A stretch of DNA of 64,000 bases, taken from Leptodontidium sp. MPI-SDFR-AT-0119 (Eukaryota > Ascomycota > Leotiomycetes > Helotiales > Leptodontidiaceae). Numbering within the stretch: position 1 is the first letter of the stretch; each line of letters opens with the position of its first letter. The DNA lies in the NCBI GenBank assembly GCA_020726505.1, contig JAHLEZ010000004.1:434001-498000 (forward strand), written 5' to 3'. The position numbers and the translations under genes are program-made. Under the pieces are notes generated by a model, which saw only the letters and a program-made list of their open reading frames with translations, was not told the DNA's origin and searched no databases. Positions 1 through 11,722 of the stretch are shown here, one piece after another.

Positions 1-497
1 GTCGTAAAGGGGATCGCTGATTGAATAATCTCAAAGTAAACAAAGATCCTAGCTATTCCTAACTAAGTCAACTCTGACAAAATATCATTTAATGTCACCA
101 CACTACTCTTCGCATCTGATACTTCTCCTTATTTTTGGGATGACATTATAGAGAAAGCAACTAGATTTAGGGAGCATAGCACTGATAAGTGCTTGCGACC
201 TGGCCGGTGAATTTGACTCATACAGATCCCAGGACTCGATTCTCTTTGTTTCAAGATCTAAGCAGATTGAAGTTATCTTAGCGTCTGCTAGCGTATTTAT
301 TAGCGTCGAGCGTAAATAAATAGCACAATCAAACTCAGATGGAGGAGGCATGAACTTCGAATCTTGACAAAACAACAATTGCATCAGCACCACTAACAAA
401 AGCAACCAAACATGACGAAATCTACGTGTCTAACTAGGGACCAGGCACTGATAGCCGAGATGAGTATTAACAGTATGTACTAAGATCCCACTCAACA
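1..497. other. Intergenic, no supported gene
   Basis: I see no gene here. A 100-codon minus-strand frame (positions 103-405) begins with a hydrophobic stretch but starts from a TTG, has no family resemblance and no splice partner, so I do not call it. Confidence 0.5.
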
Positions 498-1984
498 ATG
501 CTAAAGAATCAAACTAACGCGCAGACACCAGTCCTAACGCCTTTCGAATCCCATCGCAAGGCGACATCAGCACAAGGAGGCTCGGTGGACAAGTACAACG
601 ACACCGCTGATCTGCGCCATAAGATCATGCGATATATTGCTCAAGAATGCGAGCCAGAAGTTGAGATGATGCTGATCCATGTCTTGGGGGACTACGCCGA
701 GCATCTCAACTGCTTTTCGGGGGTCCTTTGCCACTCGGAGAAACAGCTCATTCTTCTTGGAGCGAACAAATACAAGAACCCATGGACCCGAGAGTACAGA
801 GAGAGAAAAATCAAGAAGATGATTCTACACAGTGCCGAACTACGGCAGATGAAGAAGGATTTAGATGCCCTCATTGCACATCCAAATCCGAAGTTCAGAA
901 ACAACCGCGGCCCCAACAAGCCCGCACTCGTATTTGAGGCGTTCCAGAGGTTGCCTTTGGAGTTAAGATTGCATGTGGTAAGCGATCAACGTTCTTGAAT
1001 CGATACTTTCTTCCGTTTTCTTCTGCGAGGCAATGCTAACGCGTCAATTAACAGTGGCGTTACCTTGTATTCGAGAAAGCAAGCATCATCACGCTTGACG
1101 CCAATGTCAGCACCAATAAATGCTTGAAGATGGTCCGGATCCTCCCTTCCAATTCGAGCGACCAAACCTCTATTCCTCTCGCCATCCCATCCAAGAACCC
1201 GCTCTTGAAGACTACCAGAGAAGCCCGCCAGGCAGTATTAGACGGCATGGATAGCCACATTTATGTCGATCGAGTAGCTACACCAAGCGACAGAACCCGA
1301 AAACTCCTCTTCAACAGGAAGGTTGGCGATATCCTATTCATCAACCATTTGAAGAGCTGCGGTGCTTCGTTCTCGGCTGCTGGTTTCCAACACAGCCCCA
1401 AGAGCTCATCCCTAGGAAGCATCACTACCCTGGCTATTCACGACAAGAATTTCTTCATGTGGGGACTGGGGACTGTCAACGACGACGTCGAGTTCGCCAA
1501 GATAGCCGATATCCTGTCGAAGTTCACATCCCTCGCTAAGTTGTTAATCGTCCTTGGAACATCTAACAGTAAATGCAATTTGCCCGTCGACACAAAGCTG
1601 GAGGAGGTTTCAGGCCTCGGCAATGCCGAGATGTTGATCAATTGGTCCACCAGAGCTTTCAACCTCGGAACCCTTCGAACCCTCTTCGCCACCTACGCCG
1701 CAAACCGCCCCGGATGGAAAGTCCCGGAACTTGCTCTCATGCGAGTCTCGAATCCAAACATAGCGAGGGAACCCAGACTTCGGAAAGACGAGGAGGAATT
1801 GAAGCGTCGAGAGCTGATAAAGAGGGGAGCTGAAATTGTCCTCTTGAGAGGAAGAATCGCGAGGGAGGAAAGAACTGATCAAGTCAACCGAGAATTCCTT
1901 GGACGACTGCTTGTTCCTGGTGCCCCAGATATGGAGACGGTGTTGGCTTCTGCGGACCCATGGAGCTTGTTGGTTCGATCATGA
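498..1984 (+). CDS. 2EXR domain protein, two exons
   Basis: Predicted protein of 469 residues. Exon 1 is 498-977 and exon 2 is 1055-1984. The 77-bp intron has GTAAGC at 978, a GCTAAC branch point near 1035 and ACAG at 1051-1054. Splicing restores the sequence FQRLPLELRLHVWRYLVFE at about residue 150, the hallmark of the fungal 2EXR family, an F-box-like fold found only in fungi and expanded in filamentous ascomycetes. The family function is unknown. It probably mediates protein contacts rather than catalysis. A basic, charged region follows near the C-terminus (about residues 405-440). The first ATG of the long frame is used; there is no signal peptide. A second 2EXR protein lies at the other end of the window (61.7 kb) but is too different to be a local duplicate. 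The intron phase and motif make the model firm; the precise start is less certain. Confidence 0.88.
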
Positions 1985-3917
1985 TTTGTTCATGAGAGGA
2001 AATGGACAACGGCCGACGGAACTTTGAGCAGACCTGGGATACATGTACAATACAAAATTTTAAGCTCATGACAAACGTTAATTCTTTTCAATTGCAGTTC
2101 ACGGGAAACCCTGTTCGATTTCTCTGACGCGCGGCAAAGTTGCTGCTAAGAAAAGTGCCCGAACGTGCCCCGGCCTTACAACATGGAATATTCGACTTCT
2201 CACATTTCTTCCCATTAATTCAGTATTTCGCCTTCTGACCCCTTCAGGTGTGCTTTTAAGTACCGACGAGCCGGTAGGCTTTTGATTTGCAAGATGTCGC
2301 CCGTGGCCGCATGATCAATAGGCTATCGCAAGAGTCTAAAGAGGCAATTGATTAACCCTTGACTTGACGTTGGTGCTTCAGACGAATACGAGGTTAAGTG
2401 ATTACACGAGCTGCATGCTCAGCGAGGGAAGTTTCCCACTGGAGGAGTTGACTTCATACTGCGAGAAGCAATTTCGTGGTCAGATGCTTGGTAGAGGCAA
2501 AGACGAAATGAAATGCGACTGTGTAAACGTGTCAGACACGGAGGGACTTTGACCCTGCTGGTGATGAGAGAAGGGACATCTTTTACTGTTGGAGTTGAGA
2601 AAACCTGGGAGGGTGAGGACATGCTTGATTACTCAACTCTTTTAGCTAGTCCAAATGAGACGATATCTCCGTGCGGTACCCATTTCTTCTTCAATATTGC
2701 CAGCTGAATATTTCTATTTCAACTTCAACACATTCTATGAAAGCAATAATTCCTTCCATCGATTACTTGGATTATTAGAAAATGCTCGTAATTCAAAGTA
2801 GGTATTTGCCGTGAACTTTGTCATCATTCGTCCTGGACCGGCCGCAGCCACGCGCTTTTCAAAAGGTTTTCGGATGCACGGCCGGATCAACGTGTCAAAT
2901 GCTTGTTATCTTGTGCCGGCGATAGGCATTTGCAGGGGTTGTCAGATCTCTATTATGCATGATTTGAAGTCCCTGCTGAAATCTAAAGCCACGCTTTCTG
3001 GTGAACGCTGCGGCTATGATCTGGTTAGTACTCATGCTTCGTTTTTCTACTTCTCCTACCTCGGAAACTGGTCGGTTAATCCTTTTAGCCAAAATTATTA
3101 ACTTCCCTCTTATCATTTGGAAAGGAGGCTCGGAGATATTGCCGGTTCCTTGGCTGTGCCTCACGTTAGGCCCCGTACCTGCATGAGGGGAACTTGCTGG
3201 GGCTGGCAAGCGAATCAATATGTCCTTGCTTTCAGCACAACTGATCGTAATGATACGAAGCTTTATTCAAATAATTCGAAGTTTCTTCAGTAATCATACA
3301 AGATGTTGAACGAAGGCAGGCACTTTCTTTTTGCAGGCTTCGTGATGATACTCAAATCAGCTAGTTTGCTCGTGTGGCTATTTTCAGTGTTCAACCTGCG
3401 CCGCAAATAGTCTCGCGTCGATGTTGCATTCAGGGGCTGGGCTTGTGTTAGTCCAAATAAGGCCCAAGCCGCTCCCGCCTTGCTGGAAACTCATTTCCCC
3501 CTTCTCCATTCACAGCGCGAGCATCATATATCCGCTCGGGCCAGAAGTCTAGATCCGTACACGACGCCAGCAAAGACATGGACGGGAGGACGCGATGCCT
3601 CTAGAACCCTACGCCACCAATGCCACCATTCCAGATGCGTGTTTTTGTTGCCTGACTTTGCTACAGAGTCATCAACACCTCCGTAAAACCAACGACCAAG
3701 TCAAGCAGTGGGGCCGATGCCATGTTCACACCGAGTAGTTGGGGATTTGAAGGGTTTTGAACAAAAAGATGGCCACCGCCCACATCAGGTGGCTTGTCTT
3801 TTGTAAGCCCTCGGCGTTTGTCACTCATCACTCCTTCTGAGCTCGACGCCTGGTTTATATTTGACGTCTACACGTCCAGTCACTCTTTATCTCCTCGCTC
3901 GTCTAATATCTTTAATC
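1985..3917. other. Intergenic, 1.9 kb
   Basis: No supported gene. Several frames of 60-107 codons exist on both strands but overlap one another, lack family resemblance and mostly start from non-ATG codons. The 3' part (about 3790-3917) is the likely promoter and leader of the GH16 gene, with an AT-rich TTTATAT stretch near 3853. Confidence 0.5.
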
Positions 3918-5058
3918 ATGACTTCTTCAATCATCAAGGCGGCCGTTCTGGCCCTTGCCCTCTCTGTACAGGTCGATGCCGCGCAATACTTGCTAGTGGA
4001 TGACTTTTCCGGCCCCAATTTCTACAACAACTTTGATTTCATCACTGTAAGAGCCCCGGTCTAGAGGCTTTACCAAGAAATGCTGATCAAGTATTGCAGG
4101 TCAACGACCCAACTGGTGGATTTGTGGACTACCAGACGCAATCCGCGGCGCTCTCAAAAGGTCTGATCGGATACAACCCCACTGCGAAACGATCATATAT
4201 GGGAGTGGACTCGGCAAAGGTTCTGTCGCCAGTTCAGTCGGCAACAAACAGAGGCCGAGCGAGTGTCAGAATCGAGTCCAAGAAGAAGTACACTAGAGGA
4301 ATGTTCATCGCAGACCTTTACCACGTCCCCCAACAAGCATGCGGTATCTGGCCAGCCTTGTAAGTAAGCCAATATTGGTATCTGATGCTCGTACTGACGA
4401 GAATAGCTGGACCGTGGGCCACGAGAACTACCCAAGATGGGGTGAGATCGACATCTTCGAGAACATCAACGAAAACTCGCAGAGTCTGCACGTCCTGCAC
4501 ACCGATCACTCTTCCGTATGCACCATTCCAGGAAACCAACTTGGTACTCGCCAGACTTCGGTTACCTCGTCCTTCAACTGCGACGATACTGCGACGACTG
4601 GTCCTTTTGGAACAACTCAGAGTGTGAACCAAGGGTGCGCAGCAACAACCACCGGGAACGGTAACTACGGATCCTCATTCAACGCAAATGGAGGTGGAAT
4701 CGTAGCGATGGAATGGACGACGAAGTTCATCAAGATGTGGACATTCCCACCCAATGCCGTTCCAGCCAACATCAAGAGCGGCAAGCCCGATACCTCGACT
4801 TGGGGAACTCCATCGTTCACCACCGAAGGAGGCAACTGCATCATCAACGACCATTTCAAGGACCACAACATCGTTTTCGACACCACTTTCTGCGGAAACT
4901 ATGCTGGGCAGGACTATTTCTGGAAGCAGACTAGCTGCTACAAGAATAACCCTACCAAGTACGCCAAGTGCACCGACTACGTTGCGGCCAACCCTGCTGC
5001 TTTTCAGCAGGCGTACTGGATTATTAACAGTGTAAAGGTTTATCAATGGCAGTTTTAG
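3918..5058 (+). CDS. Secreted GH16 family endo-beta-glucanase, three exons
   Basis: Predicted 346-residue secreted glycoside hydrolase of family 16, of the fungal laminarinase / mixed-linked glucanase type that cleaves internal beta-1,3(4)-glucan bonds in the cell wall or in plant and fungal substrates. Exons are 3918-4046, 4100-4359 and 4407-5058. The introns (53 and 47 bp) have GTAAGA/CAG and GTAAGT/TAG borders and CTGAT/CTGAC branch points. Splicing of intron 2 restores GIWPAFWTVG, typical of GH16. The N-terminus MTSSIIKAAVLALALS is a signal peptide, probably cut after VDA. The catalytic motif is GEIDIFENIN (general form ExDxxE, nucleophile and acid/base Glu). Several cysteines in the C-terminal half fit disulphides. 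There is no GPI signal or carbohydrate-binding module at the end. The start is the first ATG before the signal peptide. All key residues are present, so the enzyme looks active. Confidence 0.95.
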
Positions 5059-6894
5059 GTGGCACCATGTGTCGTTTGGGGATGATATCTGCATTGGGTT
5101 GGCCGGTTGGGTGGTTGCCTTGTTGTTTTGGGCGGGCGTTTGTTGAGCGGTCTTCGAGCATGGACATGGTGTTCTCTTCTGTTACGTAGATATCCAAGTG
5201 AAGCATTTTGCATACCAAATAATAAGATGCCTTTTGATGTGGAGAAAGCTCTGATGTCTTCAATTTAAACTCTGGCGAGACATCTGGCGAAACTCTAAAC
5301 TAGGTTCATCGACCAGCTCCGCAGTTGTTAAGGTTTTCAAGGATCTCGAACTCAAAAAAAAAAACCCCCCCTACCTGTTACGAACCACTTCCAAGACAGT
5401 CGGCAGCCAAAATTATGCAGAATATATGAAGCATGTCGTCTTGATGGCTGTTAGCAAAACTCTATAGAGGCATTCGACTGTAAACATACGAGCACAGCGA
5501 TGTGATTCAAGGTAAGAGATACCAGAGGGGTTTAGATAGTTCAAGGACGGTGGAACATCAGGCTCAAATGACGAGGTAGTTAATTCAGAACCTTAGCGCC
5601 TTCGGCCAATCCACGTTATCCCCCCTCAGTACCTACGTAGATACGCCGGCTAGGCCGACTGGCCGGCAGGGGCAGCAGCCCCAGAACACGTGACCAGGAG
5701 CCAAGCCACGGCACCAGATTCACCCAAATCTGTCACGAATCCATACCTCCCTCGATGCTCAATACCTGGAGACAACCTAAGAAGCCTTTTCACTCCAACG
5801 CCAAATCCGAGCACCTCTTTCGTATTTCTCTTCATATTGCCGTTCCTGGCCCTCATGATATATCCTAAATCTGGTTCCCAGTTGAACCCCACAGAAGGGT
5901 GTCCCCCCACCAGTACTGTCGTGGTGAGTCTGGACTTAATCATCACTACTGGCCGTTGCCTATGCCAGTGTCAATATGAGCTCTGCCTAGTGCTCAGTGA
6001 GGTGGTGAGTATACCTGGGTCGGTCGGTCGGTCGAGGCTTTGGCTGAGGCTTCAGCTCAGGCTTAGGCTTTGCCAAATTGAGCAGAGAAGGCTGCCACTT
6101 TGGAGATGCTGGTGTCGTTTTTGCGACATCATTTTGATCAATGTTGAGCACTGTTTGGCTGATCTTGTTGTTTGGTTTCAGAAAGAAGAATTGTCTGCGA
6201 AATTGGCCCATATGTGCTTCAAGCTATTTGTTTCCATGGTGCTGGGTAGCCAGCTTTGCAAAGCAAACTTTACATGCTGATGGAATCCCGCATTTGCAAA
6301 CAGCTGCGTCTCCGTCTCTTATTTTAGTACTCGGTGTGCACTGCAGCAAGAACTCGTGGACATTCAGCATTTTTTTTTCTTTGGCAAACAAAGAGTATGG
6401 TTCGCCTTCCTTATATGCGTACAAGTACTTAATAGTTGGCGGCTGTGTCGCATCGCAATTGCTTTGGGTAGCGTTTGAGTTCGCCCAACCCATCGCATTT
6501 GCGATATGAAGCCTCATTCGCCGACCTTCGGCACACCCTGCAAGCAATTGCAAGTCACTAGGATATCTTCGTCGGCATACAGCTATGCATGCAGGCGCCA
6601 TTGCCATGTCTCTCCTGAATGGTCTGATCCTCTTAATCTTGAGTGCTTGAGTGGTTGTCAGGCTGTGGCTATGAGAGCGCCCGAGACTAGCTGCATAGCA
6701 TTTGCCACCACTCGGACTTGCTTCAGATCGCAAATGCTTCATGAGTCGTAATTGGACGGTTCGAGATGTTGTCGATGTGCCGACGATGAACAAAAGGGCC
6801 ATTCTTCCACCCCAAAGCAAACTTGGATATCAAGTTCTCTTTCTCCCTTACTATTTTACGCCTCGTTGCCGGAGCCTCATGAGAGCAGTTCCAC
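5059..6894. other. Intergenic, 1.8 kb
   Basis: No supported gene. Around 6015-6070 there is a low-complexity stretch of CGGT and GGCTTNGGCT repeats. Two long frames (plus 5690-6280 and minus 6224-6820) overlap head-on, do not resemble any family and contain simple sequence, so I treat them as chance. The last few hundred bases should contain the promoter of the next gene. Confidence 0.45.
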
Positions 6895-9453
6895 ATGGAT
6901 GCCGCTCAACAACCACCCGCTAATGGGGCTGCCAAGGGATTGAAGAGTGTCAGTCATGCCGCGAGTGATAATTACAGGAACAAAGCGATAATCCCATATC
7001 GACAAATGGGACAGATCAAATATCGACGCAGCGATTCAGAAGATACCGAGTTGGATTCGAAAGGCGGACAGGTTCCGTCGTTGTCAGCGGACGACTCGTC
7101 GAGGGCATCGTCCATCACCCACCCTGGGAACAGTTCAGAAGCTGATGACTCCGGCGGCTGGTATCCACAGGGAGATGAACATATACCTTTTCTCCTCCGA
7201 ACATCGAGTCCGCTTCCTGTTGAGTCACATTTTCATGGGTATTGTGCAAGTCTCCCTCCGTGTCCAGAACTAACATGACGCAAGATCTCCCACGAATTTT
7301 GGTACGCTGCCACCTATGCAGAGCTGCAGCGCTCAGAAGATGCCGGATATCTCTAACTTACCTCCGTACACTACCAATCTTGGACAAGAAGCATCCAGAA
7401 GGTCCCAAGACCCAAAGATGGTCGATTCCAGCAAGGTGTTGCACTCCCCTTTAGCTGTCAGAGAATCGAGTGCGTCTATACAGAAATCAACCCTTAGATA
7501 CGAATTGAGCGACAGTGATGGTGATTCCGATGACGACTGTAGTCCCGGGGACATCGACAATGATGAGTGGAGCGGTGCGGATGACAACATTGAAGCCGCT
7601 TTGTACCAAGCAGTGTATCCAGATATTGATCTTGCGGCACATATGGTCTCAACCATGTACCCGACACTCCTTCAGAGTTACAGGAAGAAAATCACCAGAA
7701 AAGTAAGCTCCTGGCAGAAGCACAACATCACCAGTTGTGGCATTAGCTCTGGCACCGCAAGTACCACGAAAGAAGGCGCACCCCAAGGCACACCTGAGAC
7801 AGGGAGAGGTTCTAGTTCAAAACGGGATCGACAGTCTCGCTCTCCGGATGACAACCTTGAAGAGGATGAAGACGACGACATCGAAGACTCCAGGCGCAAA
7901 AGGTCCAGGGAACAACCTGACAGCGAATTTGAGATACCAAAGGCTAGATTCGCCTGTCATTTCTTCAAGAGCGACCCTGTGAAGTACTCCCGGCGGGCAT
8001 GCCAGGGTCCCGGCTGGTTCACAATTGGTCAGCTGAAGTAAGTGCCTGCCCTTTCCCAGTACGCGCTGCTGCCTAACATAGCATTCAGAGAACATTTCCA
8101 ACGTGTCCATCGTCCCGTTCAATGTCGTCGATGCTATCGCACATTTTCATTCAAGCATAGAGAAAGGTCTGCTGCTGTCTCTGAGCTTGATGCACACTAC
8201 CAGCAAGATGAACCCTGCCGGCGTGGACTCGCCTCGCTAAAGGAAGGCATAAATGATGCTGAATGGTCGCGCATTTGCGAGGATAAAAAGAAGAGTTGGA
8301 AGAGCAAGGGCAAGGATAAAGCAACCAATATCAACCAGACCTCAAATCCCTCCAAACAGTGGTACGAAATATGGGCGATTATATGTCCAGACATGGAAGC
8401 GCCCTCTACGCCATGTGAGTATATTACCAGTGGAAATTTTGCAGCGCTGACTTATACGAGGGTATCCGCCTCCACACTCCCATGGACTGCCTTACAATCA
8501 GCATTTTCTGGATGTCTCCAAAAACGTCAATTCGTTCAAGCTCGGTGCAATCAAACGCGCAGTACTACACGGATCAGATGAAGATATTCTGAAAGAGCTA
8601 CTCGCAAGCGACCAGCAAAAGTACTCCTTGTATCGTTCCACATTCCAGGCTATCTCTGGTACTACGACAGACTCGTTCTCCAACATCGGAGACAATGATC
8701 TACATAGCTCTGGTGAGTCCGGATCATGGCAGAAGGTGACGAAAGATGCGGATGCAGCTCAGCAATCCCCCCCGCTGCTAAACAGCTCCCATCTACAACC
8801 AGAAGTTCATTCCAGCGCTCGTGAGGTTCGTGTGATACCCGTTCATCCGTCGTTGGTACCAGACGCAACGGCAAATGCAAGGGAAGTGAGCATTAGTGAA
8901 CCTCCCAACAATCCAATTCCGGATGCCACTTACGCTGGTGACAACACCCAAACCCAACCTCGACAGATTTCACCGCAGACAACTACCGCTCCTATGTTTA
9001 CATCATTCCACTCTGTACAAGTTGGAATGGGCATGGGAGAAAATGTACAGGATGCCTCGCAAGATCCCAGGTTCGCTACGCCATCCAATCCGAACTACGA
9101 TCCCAACATAAACACAAACACAAACGGGCTCACAAGTCCTGATGCTTATCTCAACAACGGCGCAGACTACACTTCTGGGTAAGTCGAATCTACGCGGTTT
9201 ACTTTTTTGAGTACTTCACAGGAGTGAATAATTACTTACTTGCGAGAGCATCACACCTCCCGCCAAGATGGCGCTGAGAAAGGAATGAAATGCTGACTCA
9301 ATCACGCTCGATTTCAGATGGATGCGCGATGTCTTCGATATTCAAGACCCAGCCAATTTCTCCGTGCCACCACAATTGGATCCTCTGCACAATTACCAAT
9401 GGGATGATCGATTCATTCCTCACAATTCATATCCACCCCGTGGCTCTCGCTGA
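6895..9453 (+). CDS. Fungal C2H2-like zinc-binding protein, five exons
   Basis: Predicted protein of 758 residues assembled from exons 6895-7238, 7285-8037, 8089-8414, 8461-9178 and 9318-9453. All four introns (46, 51, 46 and 139 bp) are GT-AG and the reading frame closes exactly. The N-terminal third is Ser/Asp-rich and disordered, with an acidic run followed by basic residues near residue 320 (possible nuclear localisation). The centre carries the ascomycete signature FACHFFKSDPVKYSRRAC, then GPGW, KEHFQRVH and QCRRCYRTF with later H and C residues, a C2H2-like cluster usually annotated as a C2H2-type domain protein. The C-terminal part is Pro/Asn/Gln-rich and ends in an aromatic tail. The role is probably nuclear or regulatory, but no member I know of has a clear function. 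The weakest point is the first intron, whose donor is GTATTG; the others are canonical. Confidence 0.82.
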
Positions 9454-11199
9454 GGATATCGCCAATGGATTCGCGCATGATTTGGACTCGAATGGAAGAC
9501 TTGGTAGGCGGAGATGATAAATCAAATCGAACCCGCATTCGCACTCGCTGGAATTATGTTACCCTGGGTTACTTTCATCAAGGATTAGATTGTCGTGTCC
9601 CTTCTCCACGGTCAACAGTCGCTACATCACACAATTTACATTTCAGGGGGATTGTCATTTGAAGTATGCTTTCATTTGTTATTTTGCTTCTGGAATAGCT
9701 GGCTCATTATCTGATCATTCATTTTGCCCTTCGGGTCTTGCACTTAATTCAGTATCATTACACAAAATAACTGCTGCGACATATGTTTTTGCCTTGTGAT
9801 TCTGGAAAAATAGAACCAATGTAACTTACATCACATCTGGTGCAACTGTGAGCAGAGCCATTCTAGTCACACTGAACAACTTCGTACGGAGGAGCAACGT
9901 ACTGACTTCTCCATCCTCGGCCATAGGGTTCTGTGTTGGCATCGTTTACTCTTCGCTAAGCTTTAGCTTTAATCGCCTTTCACCTGCCCGCGTTCCTTCT
10001 TTCTTTGCTTCTTTAAAATCTCCTGATAAGTCTAATACGTATGAGCATATCCTAGCGGAGTATTAGTATTTACGAACTTTTTCCTTATATAGTATGCCTG
10101 GATACATTCTTTAAAATTCTCATGTATACACTCTTCCAAATGACAATAAGAAAGCTACTTGCCTGGCCCTACGTTTGTTAAAATGGTAATATCTTTATCG
10201 ACCGTTTCTTAGTCTGTTTTATGTTGAATCTAACGAGTTACGAAACCTACTAGCTAGGCTACAAAAGTCCGCTCGTATCTAAATCATTAAGTCAGCTCGT
10301 GGTTGCTTTTCGTATCTTTCACGAGGCTTTCTTATAACCTTTAGGCCCTCGAGATAGGATTATAGCAACTTACCTTAAATTATTATAAACAGTTAGGGAT
10401 TCCTTTGTAGTGCTCAGCTCGTGATGTCACTTAGGGTAAGGCAAGTCAGGCCGCGTAAGGAGTTTACTCTGGTGAAATGGATTGGGTCGGTTCACGGTAA
10501 TAGTATCTACCAGAAGGGGTGTGTAGTTGATCTGTGAAGAGGTGGGACGAAAAGAAAAGTAGGTACGTAAGAGCTCAGCTCATGGTTTCTTCAGGTCATG
10601 CCGTGAACCAGGAAGCGCATGAACAGTGTGAGGAGGTGGCATGGAATGGAGAGAGGGGTGTCGGTGTCTATCACGAGCCACGGCACTCTTAACTCATATT
10701 GTGCTGCAGAAGTTTGAACGCATATTCCTGAAAATGCTCAAAGAGTGCCTGATCACTAGCCTCAACCATAAATTTTTAGCTTCAACAACGTTATATTGAC
10801 TAAAAATTTAAGTTATGATACGGAATCATACAGATAATTAAGTCCTCAAAGGCATGAGGCGCCGGGGCGGTGGTTTTCATGCGTCTCTCGAGGCCACCAA
10901 CTGGTCTGCCGGCTCCGGGGAAACTGACCTACAAGTTAGAGAGGTTATGGGAAGGTGTATTAGGCAGAACACCACAAAGCAATAGACTTTTCTTGCACTG
11001 CAAGTGTTGAGTCATTAAATATTATGCAGTAACTCGCATAGTCATTTGCTTTGATGACCCTATTATATCATACAACTTTCCAAAACAATTTGTAACAAAC
11101 AATACGCCTCAAATACTGACTTGTGACCGGTAAGACTATTCGCTAATGTAATTCAGGCTGACCCCCCCCCCCCCCCCCCCCCCCTTTTTTTTTTAGCTT
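9454..11199. other. Intergenic, AT-rich with possible repeat debris
   Basis: No gene. From about 9840 to 10450 the sequence is AT-rich and full of TpA, as in RIP-decayed repeats, but no coding relic can be read. A homopolymer tract of about two dozen C followed by ten T lies at 11162-11194. The rest is unremarkable. Confidence 0.45.
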
Positions 11200-11722
11200 T
11201 TAAAATGCTCCCCCCTCAATCCTCTGGGGCACGGAAGTCTCCAGGGTAACGTCTCCAGGACGACTTGATTGACTGCCAGCTTCCTCCAGCAGAGATGAGC
11301 AGCGTGACAAATGATTTGATTTGATTTGATTAGGGAGTCCTAATCAAAATCAAATCAAGGCCGAAATTCAAGTAATCAAATCATTGATTTTGATTATAAT
11401 TAATTATTTACATACAAATAATTGATTATAATCTAATTATAATCTGATTATCAACAGTAGCAAATCAAATCAAATCAGATTATAATCAATTATAATTGAT
11501 TAGCTTGATTTTTCTTTCTCACGCTGGAGATGAGGCATCCTGATTTGAAGGCTCTGAGAGACTGTGGCTCCAATACCTGTGAAAGTCCGGATTCTCCTGG
11601 CTCAAATTGCTGCGAGCCACTCGGGGGACAAAAGGAGGGATTAAGGCCATTGTTTGAGGGTGTTGATGGACAGGCGTGACAGGATCATAGAGGGGTAAAT
11701 TGTTATCGGTTAAGATCGGCAT
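11200..11722 (-). pseudogene. Short ORF interrupted by a hAT MITE
   Basis: If the 227-bp MITE and one copy of its 8-bp target duplication are removed, an uninterrupted frame of 95 codons runs from ATG at 11722 to TAA at 11200. An in-frame TAA lies just upstream of the ATG. The product is proline- and serine-rich in the first half and has no family resemblance I recognise. It may be a small gene, the end of a larger one, or part of an older repeat. What the sequence shows is that the MITE landed inside an open frame and broke it. Confidence 0.35.
11300..11526. mobile_element. hAT-type MITE, 227 bp, 8-bp target duplication
   Basis: The element begins CAGCGTGA and ends TCACGCTG, an 8-bp perfect terminal inverted repeat of hAT form. 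It is flanked by the 8-bp direct repeat GAGATGAG at 11292-11299 and 11527-11534, the target duplication size of the hAT superfamily. The interior is made of repeated GATT/AATC words (TTTGATTTGATT on one side, AATCAAATCAAATC on the other), like the subterminal repeats bound by hAT transposases. No coding capacity. It must be moved in trans by an autonomous hAT elsewhere. Confidence 0.88.

Noticed and set aside
5690..6280. 196-codon plus-strand frame
   Set aside because: Starts from a non-ATG codon, passes through CGGT/GGCTT simple repeats and shows no recognisable domain.
6224..6820. 198-codon minus-strand frame upstream of the C2H2-like gene
   Set aside because: No family resemblance, no good ATG context, overlaps another equally long frame on the other strand and contains low-complexity sequence.
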